From Saccharopolyspora aridisoli (GTDB taxonomy: Bacteria; Actinomycetota; Actinomycetes; Mycobacteriales; Pseudonocardiaceae): a stretch of 64,000 bases of DNA. This document shows, piece after piece, positions 34,863 to 43,683 of the stretch (position 1 is its first letter; every line of letters begins with the position of its first letter). The stretch is taken from assembly GCF_004348445.1 (NCBI RefSeq), contig NZ_SMKV01000005.1, positions 171,956-235,955 of the forward strand, given 5' to 3'. The notes beneath the pieces are model-generated. The model made no database searches, was not told the origin of the DNA, and was given only the letters and a program-made list of their open reading frames with translations. The position numbers were made by a program, and so were the translations under genes.

Positions 34863-36791
34863 GTGTGCGGCCTGCTTGGACTCATCTGTCCCACTCAAGA
34901 ATTTGCCGGTTACAGCGTGAACGCCGTGGCCAACGCGCTGCCCTGTCAACGACACCGGGGACCGGACGAGAGCGACACGTGGCAGGGCGGTGAGGTCGTC
35001 CTCGGCTTCAACCGGCTGTCCATCATCGACCTTGAGCACTCCCACCAGCCGTTGACCTGGGGTCCGCCGGAGAACCCGCGGCGCTACACCATCACGTTCA
35101 ACGGTGAGATCTACAACTACCTGGAGCTGCGCGCCGAGCTCATCGAGCAGTACGGCGCCCGGTTCGGCACCGACGGCGACACCGAGGTCATCGTCGCCGC
35201 CTACCACTACATGGGCCCGCGGTCGGTCGGCCGGCTGCGCGGCATGTTCGCGTTCATGATCTGGGACAGCGAGCGCAAGGTGGTCTACGGCGCGCGCGAC
35301 CCGTTCGGCATCAAGCCGCTGTTCTACGCCACCGGACCCGGCGGCACGGCCTTCGCCAGCGAGAAGAAGAGCCTGCTCAGCCTGGCCAACACGCTCAAGA
35401 TCGGCGAGGAGCTCGACCACAAGGCGCTGCAGCACTACTTCGTGCTCCAGTACGTGCCGGAGCCCGAGTCGCTGCACCGGCAGATCCGCCGGATCGAGTC
35501 CGGGACCTCGTTCACCGTCTCGCCGGGCGGGCAGCTGGTGACCGAGCGGTACTTCCAGCCGAACTTCCGTCCGCGCCCGGCCAACACCGACGCCGACGTG
35601 CGGCGGCTGCAGAACGAGATCGTCGATGTGATGCGCGACTCGGTCGCCAAGCACATGCGCGCGGATGTGACGGTCGGCTCGTTCCTGTCGGGCGGCATCG
35701 ACTCCACCGCCATCGCGGCGCTGGCCAAGGAGCACAACCCGAACCTGATCACCTTCACCACCGGTTTCGAGCGGCAGGGCTACTCGGAGGTGGACGTGGC
35801 CGCCGAGTCGGCCGCGGCGATCGGCGTCAAGCACGTGGTCCGCACCGTCTCCGCCGAGGAGATGATGGAGGCGCTGCCGCTGATCATCTGGTACCTCGAC
35901 GACCCGGTGGCCGACCCGGCGCTGGTCCCGCTGTGGTTCATCGCCCGCGAAGCCCGCCAGCACGTGAAGGTGGTGCTCTCCGGCGAGGGCGCCGACGAGC
36001 TGTTCGGCGGTTACACGATCTACCGCGAGCCGCTGTCCCTGGCGCCGTTCGAGAAGGTGCCGGGCGCTCTGCGCAAGGCGATGGGCAGCATCTCCAGCCG
36101 CATCCCGGAGGGCGTGCGCGGCAAGGACCTGCTGCGCCGCGGTTCGCTGGACCTGGAGGAGCGCTACTACGGCAACGCGCGCATCTTCCGGGACGACCAG
36201 CTGCGCAACATCATGCGCGCCTTCGACCCGGGCGTGTCGCACAAGGACGTGACCGGCGCCCCGTACAGCCTGTCGAAGGACTGGGACCCGGTGACCCGGA
36301 TGCAGCACGTCGACCTGTTCACGTGGCTGCGCGGTGACATCTTGGTCAAGGCCGACAAGGTGACGATGGCCAACTCGCTGGAGCTGCGAGTCCCGTTCCT
36401 CGACAACGAGGTCTTCCGGGTGGCCAGCACGGTGCCGTTGGAGCAGAAGATCACCAGCGAGACCACCAAGTACGCGCTGCGCCAAGCGCTGTACCAGGTC
36501 GTCCCGGCGCACGTGCTCAACCGTCGCAAGCTCGGCTTCCCGGTGCCGATCCGGCTCTGGCTCAAGGACGAGATGCACGACTGGGCTCGCAACATCATCC
36601 AGCAGTCCCAGACCGATCACCTGCTGGATCGCCGCGCGATCCTGCAGCTGCTGGAGGAGCACCGCTCCGGCGTCCTCGACCACAGCCGGCGCCTCTGGGC
36701 CCTGCTGGTCTTCATGCTCTGGCACGCCATCTTCATCGAAGGCCGCCTCTCCCCCGAGGTCCCGGAACCCCACTACCCCGTGCGCCTCTGA
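34863..36791 (+). CDS. asnB: Asparagine synthase (glutamine-hydrolysing)
   Basis: A 642-aa class-II glutamine amidotransferase. GTG 34863 puts Cys at position 2 (VCGLLGLICP), the N-terminal nucleophile after Met removal; the glutaminase motifs RHRGPDESDTW and FNGEIYNYLELRAEL follow. The synthetase half has the PP-loop SFLSGGIDSTAIAALA and LSGEGADELFGGY. GGAGAGG lies eleven bases upstream. It is the counterpart of Rv2201 and conserved beside ctaC. In actinobacteria this AsnB-type protein has been linked to amidation and wall stability as well as asparagine supply, so the acceptor is not certain. Confidence 0.93.
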   Translation: MCGLLGLICPTQEFAGYSVNAVANALPCQRHRGPDESDTWQGGEVVLGFNRLSIIDLEHSHQPLTWGPPENPRRYTITFNGEIYNYLELRAELIEQYGARFGTDGDTEVIVAAYHYMGPRSVGRLRGMFAFMIWDSERKVVYGARDPFGIKPLFYATGPGGTAFASEKKSLLSLANTLKIGEELDHKALQHYFVLQYVPEPESLHRQIRRIESGTSFTVSPGGQLVTERYFQPNFRPRPANTDADVRRLQNEIVDVMRDSVAKHMRADVTVGSFLSGGIDSTAIAALAKEHNPNLITFTTGFERQGYSEVDVAAESAAAIGVKHVVRTVSAEEMMEALPLIIWYLDDPVADPALVPLWFIAREARQHVKVVLSGEGADELFGGYTIYREPLSLAPFEKVPGALRKAMGSISSRIPEGVRGKDLLRRGSLDLEERYYGNARIFRDDQLRNIMRAFDPGVSHKDVTGAPYSLSKDWDPVTRMQHVDLFTWLRGDILVKADKVTMANSLELRVPFLDNEVFRVASTVPLEQKITSETTKYALRQALYQVVPAHVLNRRKLGFPVPIRLWLKDEMHDWARNIIQQSQTDHLLDRRAILQLLEEHRSGVLDHSRRLWALLVFMLWHAIFIEGRLSPEVPEPHYPVRL

Positions 36792-36809
36792 CGCTCGAAC
36801 GCACACGCG

Positions 36810-36844
36810 GAAGGCCTGCTCCCACGATGAGGGAGCAGGCCTTC
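36810..36844 (+). terminator. Terminator after asnB
   Basis: A perfect 14-bp stem (36810-36823 with 36831-36844, loop of 7), 19 bases after the asnB stop. Confidence 0.85.
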
Positions 36845-36894
36845 GGCGTTCCCGCCCCAGGGGTTTGGAGAGCGACTTGGGGTCCTGGCACTGC

Positions 36895-37035
36895 ACCAGG
36901 TGCGGGACTCAGCTCGCACCGCCGCAGGTCCTGACACGACGTCTGGCGAGGACAGCCGTTGCGCCGTGCATCGGACATGCATCAGCGACGGATCCCGCAG
37001 CCAGACGACGTGTCAGGTTCCGCTACCCGCACCGC
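36895..37035. repeat. Intergenic repeat, copy C, with extended hairpin
   Basis: A more diverged member of the same family between asnB and the M23 peptidase gene. Shared features include GCACCGCCGCAGGTCCTGA, the GGCGAG core and ACCCGCA near the end. Positions 36930-36946 and 37001-37017 are inverted repeats with 16 of 17 pairs; inside the loop a 7-bp (with one G-U pair) and a 5-bp hairpin stack on the axis. Confidence 0.55.
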
Positions 37036-37064
37036 CACGCGGAGCGAGTGCGAACCGAGTCATT

Positions 37065-37580
37065 TCAGCAGTTGTTCTTGCTGGTGAACGGGGTGTGTCC
37101 GTAGTACGGGACGGCTTTGCCGTTGAGGACGACCTTGCGGTCGGCGCCGTCGAGGATCTGCTCGAAGTGCAGGTGGGGGCCGGTGACTCCGCCGGTGGCG
37201 CCGGCCTCGCCGATCTTGTCGCCTGCCGACACCTTCTCGCCGACCGAGACGGCCTGGCTGGACAGGTGGGCGTAGCGGGTGCGCCAGCCATTGCCGTGGT
37301 CGAGTTCGATCCACCGGCCGTAGCTGGTGTCGCCTTCGTTCTCCGACCTGGTCACGGCGCCTCCGGCGGAAGCGAGGACGGCCATGCCGGTGATGCCCTC
37401 GCGCTGGAAGTCGACCGAGTTGGCCGGGCTGTGCCCGCTGAAGGTGGCAGCCGTGACCTCGACACCGCACGTGAAGGGCACCTGGAAGTTCGGCGCGGCG
37501 GACGCCGGCGCCTGGGAACCGACCACGGCGACGGCGGACAGCGCCGCCGCCGCCATGGTCGTTGCTGATCGTCGCACCAT
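37065..37580 (-). CDS. Secreted M23-family (LytM-like) peptidoglycan endopeptidase
   Basis: A 171-aa exported protein: signal peptide with a hydrophobic core (AAAALSAVAVVGS) ending in APASAA, then one M23 domain. Zinc ligands can be placed at GHSPANSVDFQR (His and Asp) and GPHLHFEQ (HxH), with YAHLSS supplying the other family residues. In most M23 enzymes the first pair is HxxxD; here six residues separate His and Asp, a variant seen in actinobacterial members. ATG 37580 has GGAGG eight bases upstream. No wall-binding domain. Stands alone between copy C and the alpha-glucosidase. Confidence 0.8.
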   Translation of the reverse strand: MVRRSATTMAAAALSAVAVVGSQAPASAAPNFQVPFTCGVEVTAATFSGHSPANSVDFQREGITGMAVLASAGGAVTRSENEGDTSYGRWIELDHGNGWRTRYAHLSSQAVSVGEKVSAGDKIGEAGATGGVTGPHLHFEQILDGADRKVVLNGKAVPYYGHTPFTSKNNC

Positions 37581-37662
37581 GCGAGTCACCTCCGTGTCAT
37601 TGGTGACTCACATGCGACCACGGTCGGTACGGCAGAAATAGACCCACTGAGACGATTCTTGG

Positions 37663-39219
37663 TTACTTCTTGCCGTCTCCGAGCCAGACGGTGGTGTTCG
37701 GCGGCAGCTCCCCCGTCCAGACCTCGGCGCCGTCGCTGCGGAGCAGCAGGTCACCAGGAAGGTCGAGGCTGACCGGCACTTCGCCGAAGTTGGTGGCGCA
37801 CGCGAAGCCCGGCTCGCGAGCGAACGCGAGCACCTGCCCCTGAGCGCCCAGCCAGGTCAGCTCCCCATCGCCCAGAACGGTCAGCTCGCGGCGCAGCGCC
37901 AGCGCCGAGCGGTAGAGCCGCAGCACCGAACCAGGGGCGGCGCGCTGAGCCTCCACCGTGGACGACGCCCACTCCCCCGGCGCGGGAAGCCAGCTCCCGC
38001 CGGGACCGAAGCCGAACGGCGGCTCGTCACCAGACCACGGCAGCGGCACGCGGCAGCCGTCGCGGCCGACGTCGGTGCCGCCGGACCGGGCCCAGATCGG
38101 GTCCTGGCGAACCTCGTCGGGCAGCTCCAGCACTTCGCTCAATCCCAGTTCTTCGCCCTGGTAGACGTAGACCGAGCCAGGCAGGGCGAAGCTGAACAGC
38201 GCCGCCGCGCGAGCGCGCGACAGGCCGAGCTCGCCGTCGCCGAAGCGGGTCACCGGGCGCCGGACGTCGTGGTTGCCCAGCACCCACGTGGTGGTCGCAC
38301 CGACCTGAGCGGTGGTGGCCAGGGATTCGGTGACGACCTTCCCGAACTCCTCCGCCGACCAGGGCGCCTCCAGCAGCGCGAAGTTGAACGCCTGGTGCAG
38401 CTCGTCGGGCCGGACGTAGCGGGCCAGGCGCTCCTGGGTGGACGCCCAGGCTTCGGCGACGCCGATCCGCCCGCCCGAGTAGGAGTCGAGCAGCGCGCGC
38501 CAGTCGCGGTAGATCTCGTGCACCTCGTCCTGGTCGAAGTAAGGCAGTTCGCCCTTCCCCAGCAGGGAGATCTGCTCGCTGCGACCGGTGTCGGCCAGGT
38601 CCGGGTGCTTGATCATCCCGTGCGCGACGTCGATGCGGAACCCGTCGACGCCGCGGTCCAGCCAGAACTTGAGCACCTTGCGGAAGTCCGCGCGCACCTG
38701 CGGGTTCCGCCAGTTCAGGTCCGGCTGTTCGGGCGCGAACAGGTGCAGGTACCACTGCCCGTCGGGCAGCCTGGTCCAGGCCGGGCCGCCGAAGATCGAT
38801 TCCCAGTCGTTCGGCGGCCCGTCGCCGCGCCCCTCGCGGAACAGGTAGCGGTCGCGTTCGATCGAACCCGGCTCGGCGGCCAGGGCCTCGGCGAACCACG
38901 CGTGCTGGTCGGAGGTGTGGTTCGGGACGACGTCGACCAGCACTCGCAGACCGGCGTCGTGGGCCTGGGCCAGCAGCGCGTCGAACTCGTCGAGGTCGCC
39001 GAAGAGCGGGTCGACGCCGCAGTAGTCGGCGACGTCGTAGCCGCCGTCGGCCATCGGCGAGGGGTAGAACGGGGTCAGCCAGATCGCGTCGACGCCCAGC
39101 TCCACGAGGTGCGGCAGCCGCTCCCGCACCCCAGCGAGGTCACCGATCCCGTCGCCGTCGCCGTCGGCGAAGCTGCGCACGTAGATCTGGTACACCACGG
39201 CATCACGCCACCAAGACAT
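37663..39219 (-). CDS. GH13 alpha-glucosidase / oligo-1,6-glucosidase
   Basis: A 518-aa cytoplasmic glycoside hydrolase family 13 enzyme that cleaves glucose from maltodextrins or isomalto-oligosaccharides. GH13 regions: VDVVPNHTSD, GFRIDVAHGM (catalytic Asp), IGVAEAWAST (catalytic Glu) and VLGNHDVRR (third acid). No signal peptide. It follows the LacI-family gene by 88 bases on the same strand, so it probably forms an operon with the regulator and hydrolyses what the adjacent MalEFG-type transporter imports. Linkage specificity is not decidable from the motifs alone. Confidence 0.9.
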   Translation of the reverse strand: MSWWRDAVVYQIYVRSFADGDGDGIGDLAGVRERLPHLVELGVDAIWLTPFYPSPMADGGYDVADYCGVDPLFGDLDEFDALLAQAHDAGLRVLVDVVPNHTSDQHAWFAEALAAEPGSIERDRYLFREGRGDGPPNDWESIFGGPAWTRLPDGQWYLHLFAPEQPDLNWRNPQVRADFRKVLKFWLDRGVDGFRIDVAHGMIKHPDLADTGRSEQISLLGKGELPYFDQDEVHEIYRDWRALLDSYSGGRIGVAEAWASTQERLARYVRPDELHQAFNFALLEAPWSAEEFGKVVTESLATTAQVGATTTWVLGNHDVRRPVTRFGDGELGLSRARAAALFSFALPGSVYVYQGEELGLSEVLELPDEVRQDPIWARSGGTDVGRDGCRVPLPWSGDEPPFGFGPGGSWLPAPGEWASSTVEAQRAAPGSVLRLYRSALALRRELTVLGDGELTWLGAQGQVLAFAREPGFACATNFGEVPVSLDLPGDLLLRSDGAEVWTGELPPNTTVWLGDGKK

Positions 39220-39307
39220 GCTGCTCCCTTTCCGGAGTGCGGGCAGTTCCGGTCTGGATCGACCGGGCAGAACTTCGATCGCGGGCAGCTCTGGAGCACC
39301 GTCTGCG

Positions 39308-40330
39308 TCAACGCTCCCGAGTGGACTCGCGGACGATCAAGCTGGGCCGGAACATGCGGCTGAAGCTGGTCGAGCCGCGCTCGTCGCCGTCGGGGTCGAG
39401 CTGGCGCAGGAGCTCGTCGACGGCCGCGGCGGCCATGTCGCGAATGGGCTGGGCCAGGGTCGTCAGCGCCGGTTGGCAGTAGGCGGCCAGCGGGATGTCA
39501 TCGAAGCCGACCACCGAGATCTCCTCCGGCGTGCTCAGCCCGCGCCTCTTGGCCTCCCCCATCGCGCCCAGCGCCATCACGTCCGACGAGCACAGCACCG
39601 CCGTGGGCTGCGGACCGTCGAGCAGCCGCGACATCGCCTCGGCACCGCCTTCGGCGGAGAACGCGCCGTGCGCGACGAGTTCGGCGGCAGGTTCGACGCC
39701 GGCTTCCTCCAAAGCCGCGGCCCACCCCGCGCGCTTGAGCCGGGACGGCAGCGCTCGCGAGGGGCCGCTGACGAAGCCGACGCGGCGATGCCCCTGTTCC
39801 AACAGGTGTCGCGCCGCGAGGTGACCGGCGAGGTGCTCGTCGACGGTGATGTCCGGGACGTCCAGGCTCGGTGCGCCGCCGTTGACGAACACCATCCGGA
39901 CACCCTCGCGCGCCAGCTTCTCGTAGTAGCCGCGGGTGCGACGCTCGTCGTTGTCCGGGTTGGCGATCTCCGGTGACACGAAGATCATGCCCTCGACGCC
40001 GCGCGCCTGGAGCATTTGGACGTACTCCCTCTCGCTCATCGCCGCGCGCGTGTTGCACAGCAGCGAGGCGTAACCCGCTTGCGAGGCACGACTTTCCAGC
40101 GCTTCGGCGAAAGCGGGGAACACCGGGTTGGACAGCTCCGGCACCAGCAGGCCGATCACTCCCGTGCGCCGCAGGGCTCCGACGCCCCGGGCGGTGTGCG
40201 GCAGCTGGTTGAGCACGTCGAGCACGCGTTGCCGGGTCTCCTCGGCGATGCCGGACTTGCGGTTGAGCACGCGGCTCACCGTGGACACGCTCACCCCGGC
40301 CGCTTCCGCGATCTCGGCCAGACCCGCCAA
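39308..40330 (-). CDS. LacI-family transcriptional regulator of the maltodextrin genes
   Basis: A 340-aa repressor: HTH at the N-terminus (LAEIAEAAGVSVSTVSRVLN with hinge helix region) and a periplasmic-binding-like sugar domain. TTG 40330 is chosen because GGGAGGAG lies seven bases upstream and LacI proteins usually begin two or three residues before this HTH; a GTG at 40375 is the alternative. Divergent from malE-like gene and upstream of the alpha-glucosidase. It is the likely repressor of both, binding the TTGCAAA sites in the divergent gap. The inducer is presumably maltose or a maltodextrin. Confidence 0.88.
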   Translation of the reverse strand: MAGLAEIAEAAGVSVSTVSRVLNRKSGIAEETRQRVLDVLNQLPHTARGVGALRRTGVIGLLVPELSNPVFPAFAEALESRASQAGYASLLCNTRAAMSEREYVQMLQARGVEGMIFVSPEIANPDNDERRTRGYYEKLAREGVRMVFVNGGAPSLDVPDITVDEHLAGHLAARHLLEQGHRRVGFVSGPSRALPSRLKRAGWAAALEEAGVEPAAELVAHGAFSAEGGAEAMSRLLDGPQPTAVLCSSDVMALGAMGEAKRRGLSTPEEISVVGFDDIPLAAYCQPALTTLAQPIRDMAAAAVDELLRQLDPDGDERGSTSFSRMFRPSLIVRESTRER

Positions 40331-40381
40331 CGCCGGACTCCTCCCACTCCGATGGTTCCCGACCCGATACTGCACGCCCTA

Positions 40382-40395
40382 GCAACAATTTGCAA
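40382..40395. promoter_or_regulatory. Candidate LacI-family operator 1
   Basis: Read on the minus strand this is TTGCAAATTGTTGC, next to the start of the lacI gene. It shares the GCAAA-N3-TTGC pattern with the site before malE and with sites upstream of the amylase gene. Confidence 0.45.
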
Positions 40396-40445
40396 TGGTC
40401 TTCCCTCATGGGTCGCCAAAGTCTGTCCATTTTCTTCCAAAGAGC

Positions 40446-40473
40446 TTGACGCGCATCACATCTTCGGTATGCA
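40446..40473 (+). promoter_or_regulatory. Candidate promoter of the malEFG operon
   Basis: TTGACG (40446-40451) and TATGCA (40468-40473) are spaced 16 bases, upstream of the second operator candidate; a repressor bound there would block elongation from this promoter. Confidence 0.45.
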
Positions 40474-40489
40474 ATCTAATGCCAGTCGG

Positions 40490-40504
40490 TTGCAAAAACT
40501 TGCA
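40490..40504. promoter_or_regulatory. Candidate LacI-family operator 2
   Basis: TTGCAAAAACTTGCA lies between the candidate promoter and the ribosome binding site of the malE-like gene. Direct TTGCA units of this kind resemble the MalR targets described in streptomycetes. Confidence 0.5.
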
Positions 40505-40520
40505 CAACGGAGGTCTGGAA

Positions 40521-41756
40521 ATGAGACCCAAGGCCACGGTCACCGCTGCCCTGGGCCTGGTCGGAGCCCTCACCCTCACCGGGTGCGGCGGTTCGGCAGG
40601 CAACGCGAACGAGGTCGTGTACTGGGACACCAGCGGATCAGCGGAAAGCGCTGTGTTCAGCGAGCTCGCCCAGGAGTGCGGCCGCACCGGTGGCTACCAG
40701 GTGCGCGTGGAAACGGTGGCCTTCGACCAGGCGCTCAACAACTACAAGACCGCGGCGCAAGGCGGACAAGGACCGGACGTGCTGCGCGCCGACGTCGGCT
40801 GGGTCTCGCAGCTCGCGCAGGCAGGCCTCATCCAGGACCTCTCCGGCACGCCGCTGGTCGCCGGCACCGACGACTTCCTGCCGAACACGCTGGAATCGAC
40901 CAGGTTCGAGGGCAAGACCTACGCCGTCCCGCAGGTCACCGACGCGCTCGCGCTGTTCTACAACAAGCGCAAGCTCGACGCCGCCGGCGTGGAACCGCCG
41001 CGAACTTGGGACGAGCTCAAGGCCATCGCCCCGAAGCTGGGTGGCGAGAACGCGCTGTTCCTCAACAACGACGAGTACTACGCGCTGCCGTTCATCTACA
41101 CCCACGGCGGTGACCTGGTGAACTCCGACGCGCGGATGATCACCGTCAACTCCCCGGAGACCGTGCGCGGCGTGCAGGTCGCCAAGGACCTGCTCGACGC
41201 CAAGGCCGCCCGCACGTCGCTCGACCAGCCCAACTCCTACACCAGCATGAAGACCGCGTTCACCACCGGCGAGACGGCCATGATCATCGACGGCCCGTGG
41301 GCGGTTTCGGAGTTCACCGCCTCCCAGGAGTTCGCCGACCCCGCCAACCTGGGCATCGCGCCGGTCCCCGGCTCGGCGACCCCGTCGCCGGTGGGCGGCC
41401 ACGACTACGTGATCAGGCAGGGCAGCGACGCCACCGAGGCCTCGCAGAAGTTCGTCGCCTGCATGAGCAGCACAGCCGGCCAGGCGAAGATCGCCGCGGA
41501 GCTGGGCCTGCTGCCCACCCGCAAGTCCGCCTACGACCACCCGGCGGTCGTCGCCAACCCGATCGTCACCGCGTTCCGCCCGCTGGCGGCGACCACGCAC
41601 AGCCGCGCGTGGATCCCGCAGAACAGCGAGCTGCTGGAGCCGCTGCAAACCGCCTACGGCGACGTCCTGTCCGGCCGCAAGCAGACCCAGGCCGCGCTGG
41701 ACGAGCTGGCGCAGACCTACCAGACCACGATCCTCACCGACTACGCGAAGCGCTGA
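40521..41756 (+). CDS. malE: Maltose/maltodextrin ABC transporter substrate-binding lipoprotein
   Basis: A 411-aa extracellular solute-binding protein family 1 member. Signal peptide with lipobox ALTLTGC (Cys about 22) for lipid anchoring, then the binding domains with ENALFLNNDEYYALPFIYTH and the family-1 motif AFTTGETAMIIDGPWAVSEF. ATG 40521 follows GGAGGT. First gene of a three-gene transporter operon; the LacI gene and sugar hydrolases next to it point to maltodextrins as ligand. Ligand is inferred from context. Confidence 0.88.
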   Translation: MRPKATVTAALGLVGALTLTGCGGSAGNANEVVYWDTSGSAESAVFSELAQECGRTGGYQVRVETVAFDQALNNYKTAAQGGQGPDVLRADVGWVSQLAQAGLIQDLSGTPLVAGTDDFLPNTLESTRFEGKTYAVPQVTDALALFYNKRKLDAAGVEPPRTWDELKAIAPKLGGENALFLNNDEYYALPFIYTHGGDLVNSDARMITVNSPETVRGVQVAKDLLDAKAARTSLDQPNSYTSMKTAFTTGETAMIIDGPWAVSEFTASQEFADPANLGIAPVPGSATPSPVGGHDYVIRQGSDATEASQKFVACMSSTAGQAKIAAELGLLPTRKSAYDHPAVVANPIVTAFRPLAATTHSRAWIPQNSELLEPLQTAYGDVLSGRKQTQAALDELAQTYQTTILTDYAKR

Positions 41757-41758
41757 TC

Positions 41759-42676
41759 ATGCGGAACTTCCTGGCCCGGTACTGGTTCGGCTACGCGATG
41801 GTGCTGCCGGTGGTCGCGGTCCTCGCGCTGCTGGTAGTGCTGCCGCTGCTGCAGGGCGTGTACTTCGGGTTCACCGACATCAACGACACCAACATCGCCA
41901 ACCCGGTCTTGGACCGCGAGGCGCGCTACTCCTTCGTCGGGTGGGACAACTACCTCAACGTGCTGTCCGGCTCGGCGGCGTTCGGTTCGTTCTGGGCGAC
42001 GCTGGTGCGCACCGTGATCTGGACCTTCGCGTGCGTGGTCTGCCACTACGGCATCGGCCTGGGTCTGGCGATGCTGCTCAACCGGCGGATGCGCGGGCGC
42101 GGGCTGTACCGGGTGCTGCTGATCCTGCCGTGGGCGGTGCCGGTCTTCATCAGCGCCTTCGCCTGGCGGTACCTGCTCAACGCCGACTACGGCCTGCTCA
42201 ACTGGGTGCTGGGAGCACTGGGTCTGCCCGGTCAGGTGTGGCTCGGCCAGTCGGACCTGGCGCTGGTGTCGGTGATCGTGGTCAACGTGTGGCTGGGCGT
42301 GCCGTTCATGATGGTCGCCCTGCTCGGTGGGTTGCAGGCCATCCCGTCGGACCTCTACGAGGCCGCCGAGGTGGACGGGGCCACGCCCTGGCAGCGGTTC
42401 ATCAACGTGACGCTGCCGGGGCTGCGCCCGGTGTCGAGCAGCGTGGTGCTGCTCGGGGTGATCTGGACGTTCAACATGTTCCCGGTCATCTACCTGATCA
42501 CCGGTAACAACCCGCACACCCGGATTTTGGTGACCTACGCCTTCGAGCGGTTCTTCTCCGGCGCCACCAGGGATTACGCGATCGCCTCCACCTACGGCGT
42601 GCTGATCCTGTCGGTGCTGCTGGTCTTCGCCGCGATCTACCGCCGCGCGATGGCGCGGCAGGGAGAGGAGCTGTGA
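41759..42676 (+). CDS. malF: Sugar ABC transporter permease (MalF-like)
   Basis: A 305-aa permease with six or more membrane segments and the EAA loop that docks the ATPase: EAAEVDGATPWQRFINVTLP near residue 205. ATG 41759 begins two bases after the malE stop, and its stop overlaps the malG start. N-terminal MVLPVVAVLALLVVLPLLQG is the first helix. Forms the channel with the following permease. Confidence 0.9.
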   Translation: MRNFLARYWFGYAMVLPVVAVLALLVVLPLLQGVYFGFTDINDTNIANPVLDREARYSFVGWDNYLNVLSGSAAFGSFWATLVRTVIWTFACVVCHYGIGLGLAMLLNRRMRGRGLYRVLLILPWAVPVFISAFAWRYLLNADYGLLNWVLGALGLPGQVWLGQSDLALVSVIVVNVWLGVPFMMVALLGGLQAIPSDLYEAAEVDGATPWQRFINVTLPGLRPVSSSVVLLGVIWTFNMFPVIYLITGNNPHTRILVTYAFERFFSGATRDYAIASTYGVLILSVLLVFAAIYRRAMARQGEEL

Positions 42677-43572
42677 TGAGCATCGACGCAGCGTCCCTGC
42701 GGGCGTCCTCGGCCGCCGCGCAACCGCGTGGCCGGGGCAGGCGTTCGACGCTGGCGAGCATCGGGTTGCACGGCGCGCTGAGCGTGGCGTCGCTGATCGC
42801 GGTGTTCCCGGTGTTCTGGGTCGTGGTGGTGTCGTTCAAGCCGGACGCGAAGGCGATCGAGGCGACGCCGTCGCTGTTCAACGACTCCAGCCTGGACAAC
42901 TACACCGACGTGCTCACCGGCGCGAAGGGCTCGTTCCTGGCGTGGTTCGGCAACTCGGTGCTGATCGCGGCGCTGACCACCGTGCTCGGCGTGCTGCTGG
43001 CGGCGACCACCGCCTACGCGCTGAGCCGGTTCCGGTTCCCCGGCAGGCCCTGGTTGCTCCTGTCGTTCCTCGTCGTGCAGATGTTCCCGTTCGCGGTGCT
43101 GATCGTGCCGCTGTACAACATCCTGCTCAAGCTGGGTTTGCAGGGCAGCGCGCTCGGACTGGTGCTGGTCTACTGCAGCACCGCCATCCCGTTCTGCACG
43201 TTCATGCTCAAGAGCTACTTCGACGGGATCCCGGCCGACATCGACGAGGCCGGGCGGGTCGACGGGCTCTCGCCGCTCGGCGTGTTCTGGCGGCTGGTGC
43301 TGCCGCTGGCCCGCCCGGGTCTGGCGGTGACCGGCTTCTACTCGTTCATCGTCGCCTGGAGCGAGGTCGCCTTCGCCTCGGCGTTCCTGTCGGCGGCCGA
43401 CGAGTCCAAGACTCTCGCGGTCGGCCTGCAGGTCTTCGTCCAGCAGAACCGGGCGGAGTGGGGTCACCTCGCGGCGGCGTCGGTGCTGGTGGCGGTCCCG
43501 GCGGTGATCGTGTTCTACGCCGTGCAGCGCTTCCTTGTCTCCGGGTTGGCGGCGGGCAGCGTGAAGGGCTGA
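42676..43572 (+). CDS. malG: Sugar ABC transporter permease (MalG-like)
   Basis: A 298-aa permease, partner of the MalF-like protein. EAA loop: IDEAGRVDGLSPLGVFWRLV, preceded by helices such as VASLIAVFPVFWVVVVSFK. ATG 42676 overlaps the malF stop (TGATG); GTG 42673 is an alternative. No MalK/MsiK ATPase gene follows; the usual actinomycete solution is one shared ATPase encoded elsewhere. Confidence 0.9.
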   Translation: MSIDAASLRASSAAAQPRGRGRRSTLASIGLHGALSVASLIAVFPVFWVVVVSFKPDAKAIEATPSLFNDSSLDNYTDVLTGAKGSFLAWFGNSVLIAALTTVLGVLLAATTAYALSRFRFPGRPWLLLSFLVVQMFPFAVLIVPLYNILLKLGLQGSALGLVLVYCSTAIPFCTFMLKSYFDGIPADIDEAGRVDGLSPLGVFWRLVLPLARPGLAVTGFYSFIVAWSEVAFASAFLSAADESKTLAVGLQVFVQQNRAEWGHLAAASVLVAVPAVIVFYAVQRFLVSGLAAGSVKG

Positions 43573-43683
43573 CCACCCGGCTTCCGACTCCGGTGCCCCG
43601 GCGTCGGATCTCGCGAGATTCGGATCTGCCCACGCCGGGTTTCGAGGGGGTCCGCCCTCCGGAACACCACTAGGCTGGACGGC

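Noticed and set aside
34803..36896. A 697-codon open frame antisense to asnB
   Set aside because: No family features, and asnB with its N-terminal Cys explains the region.
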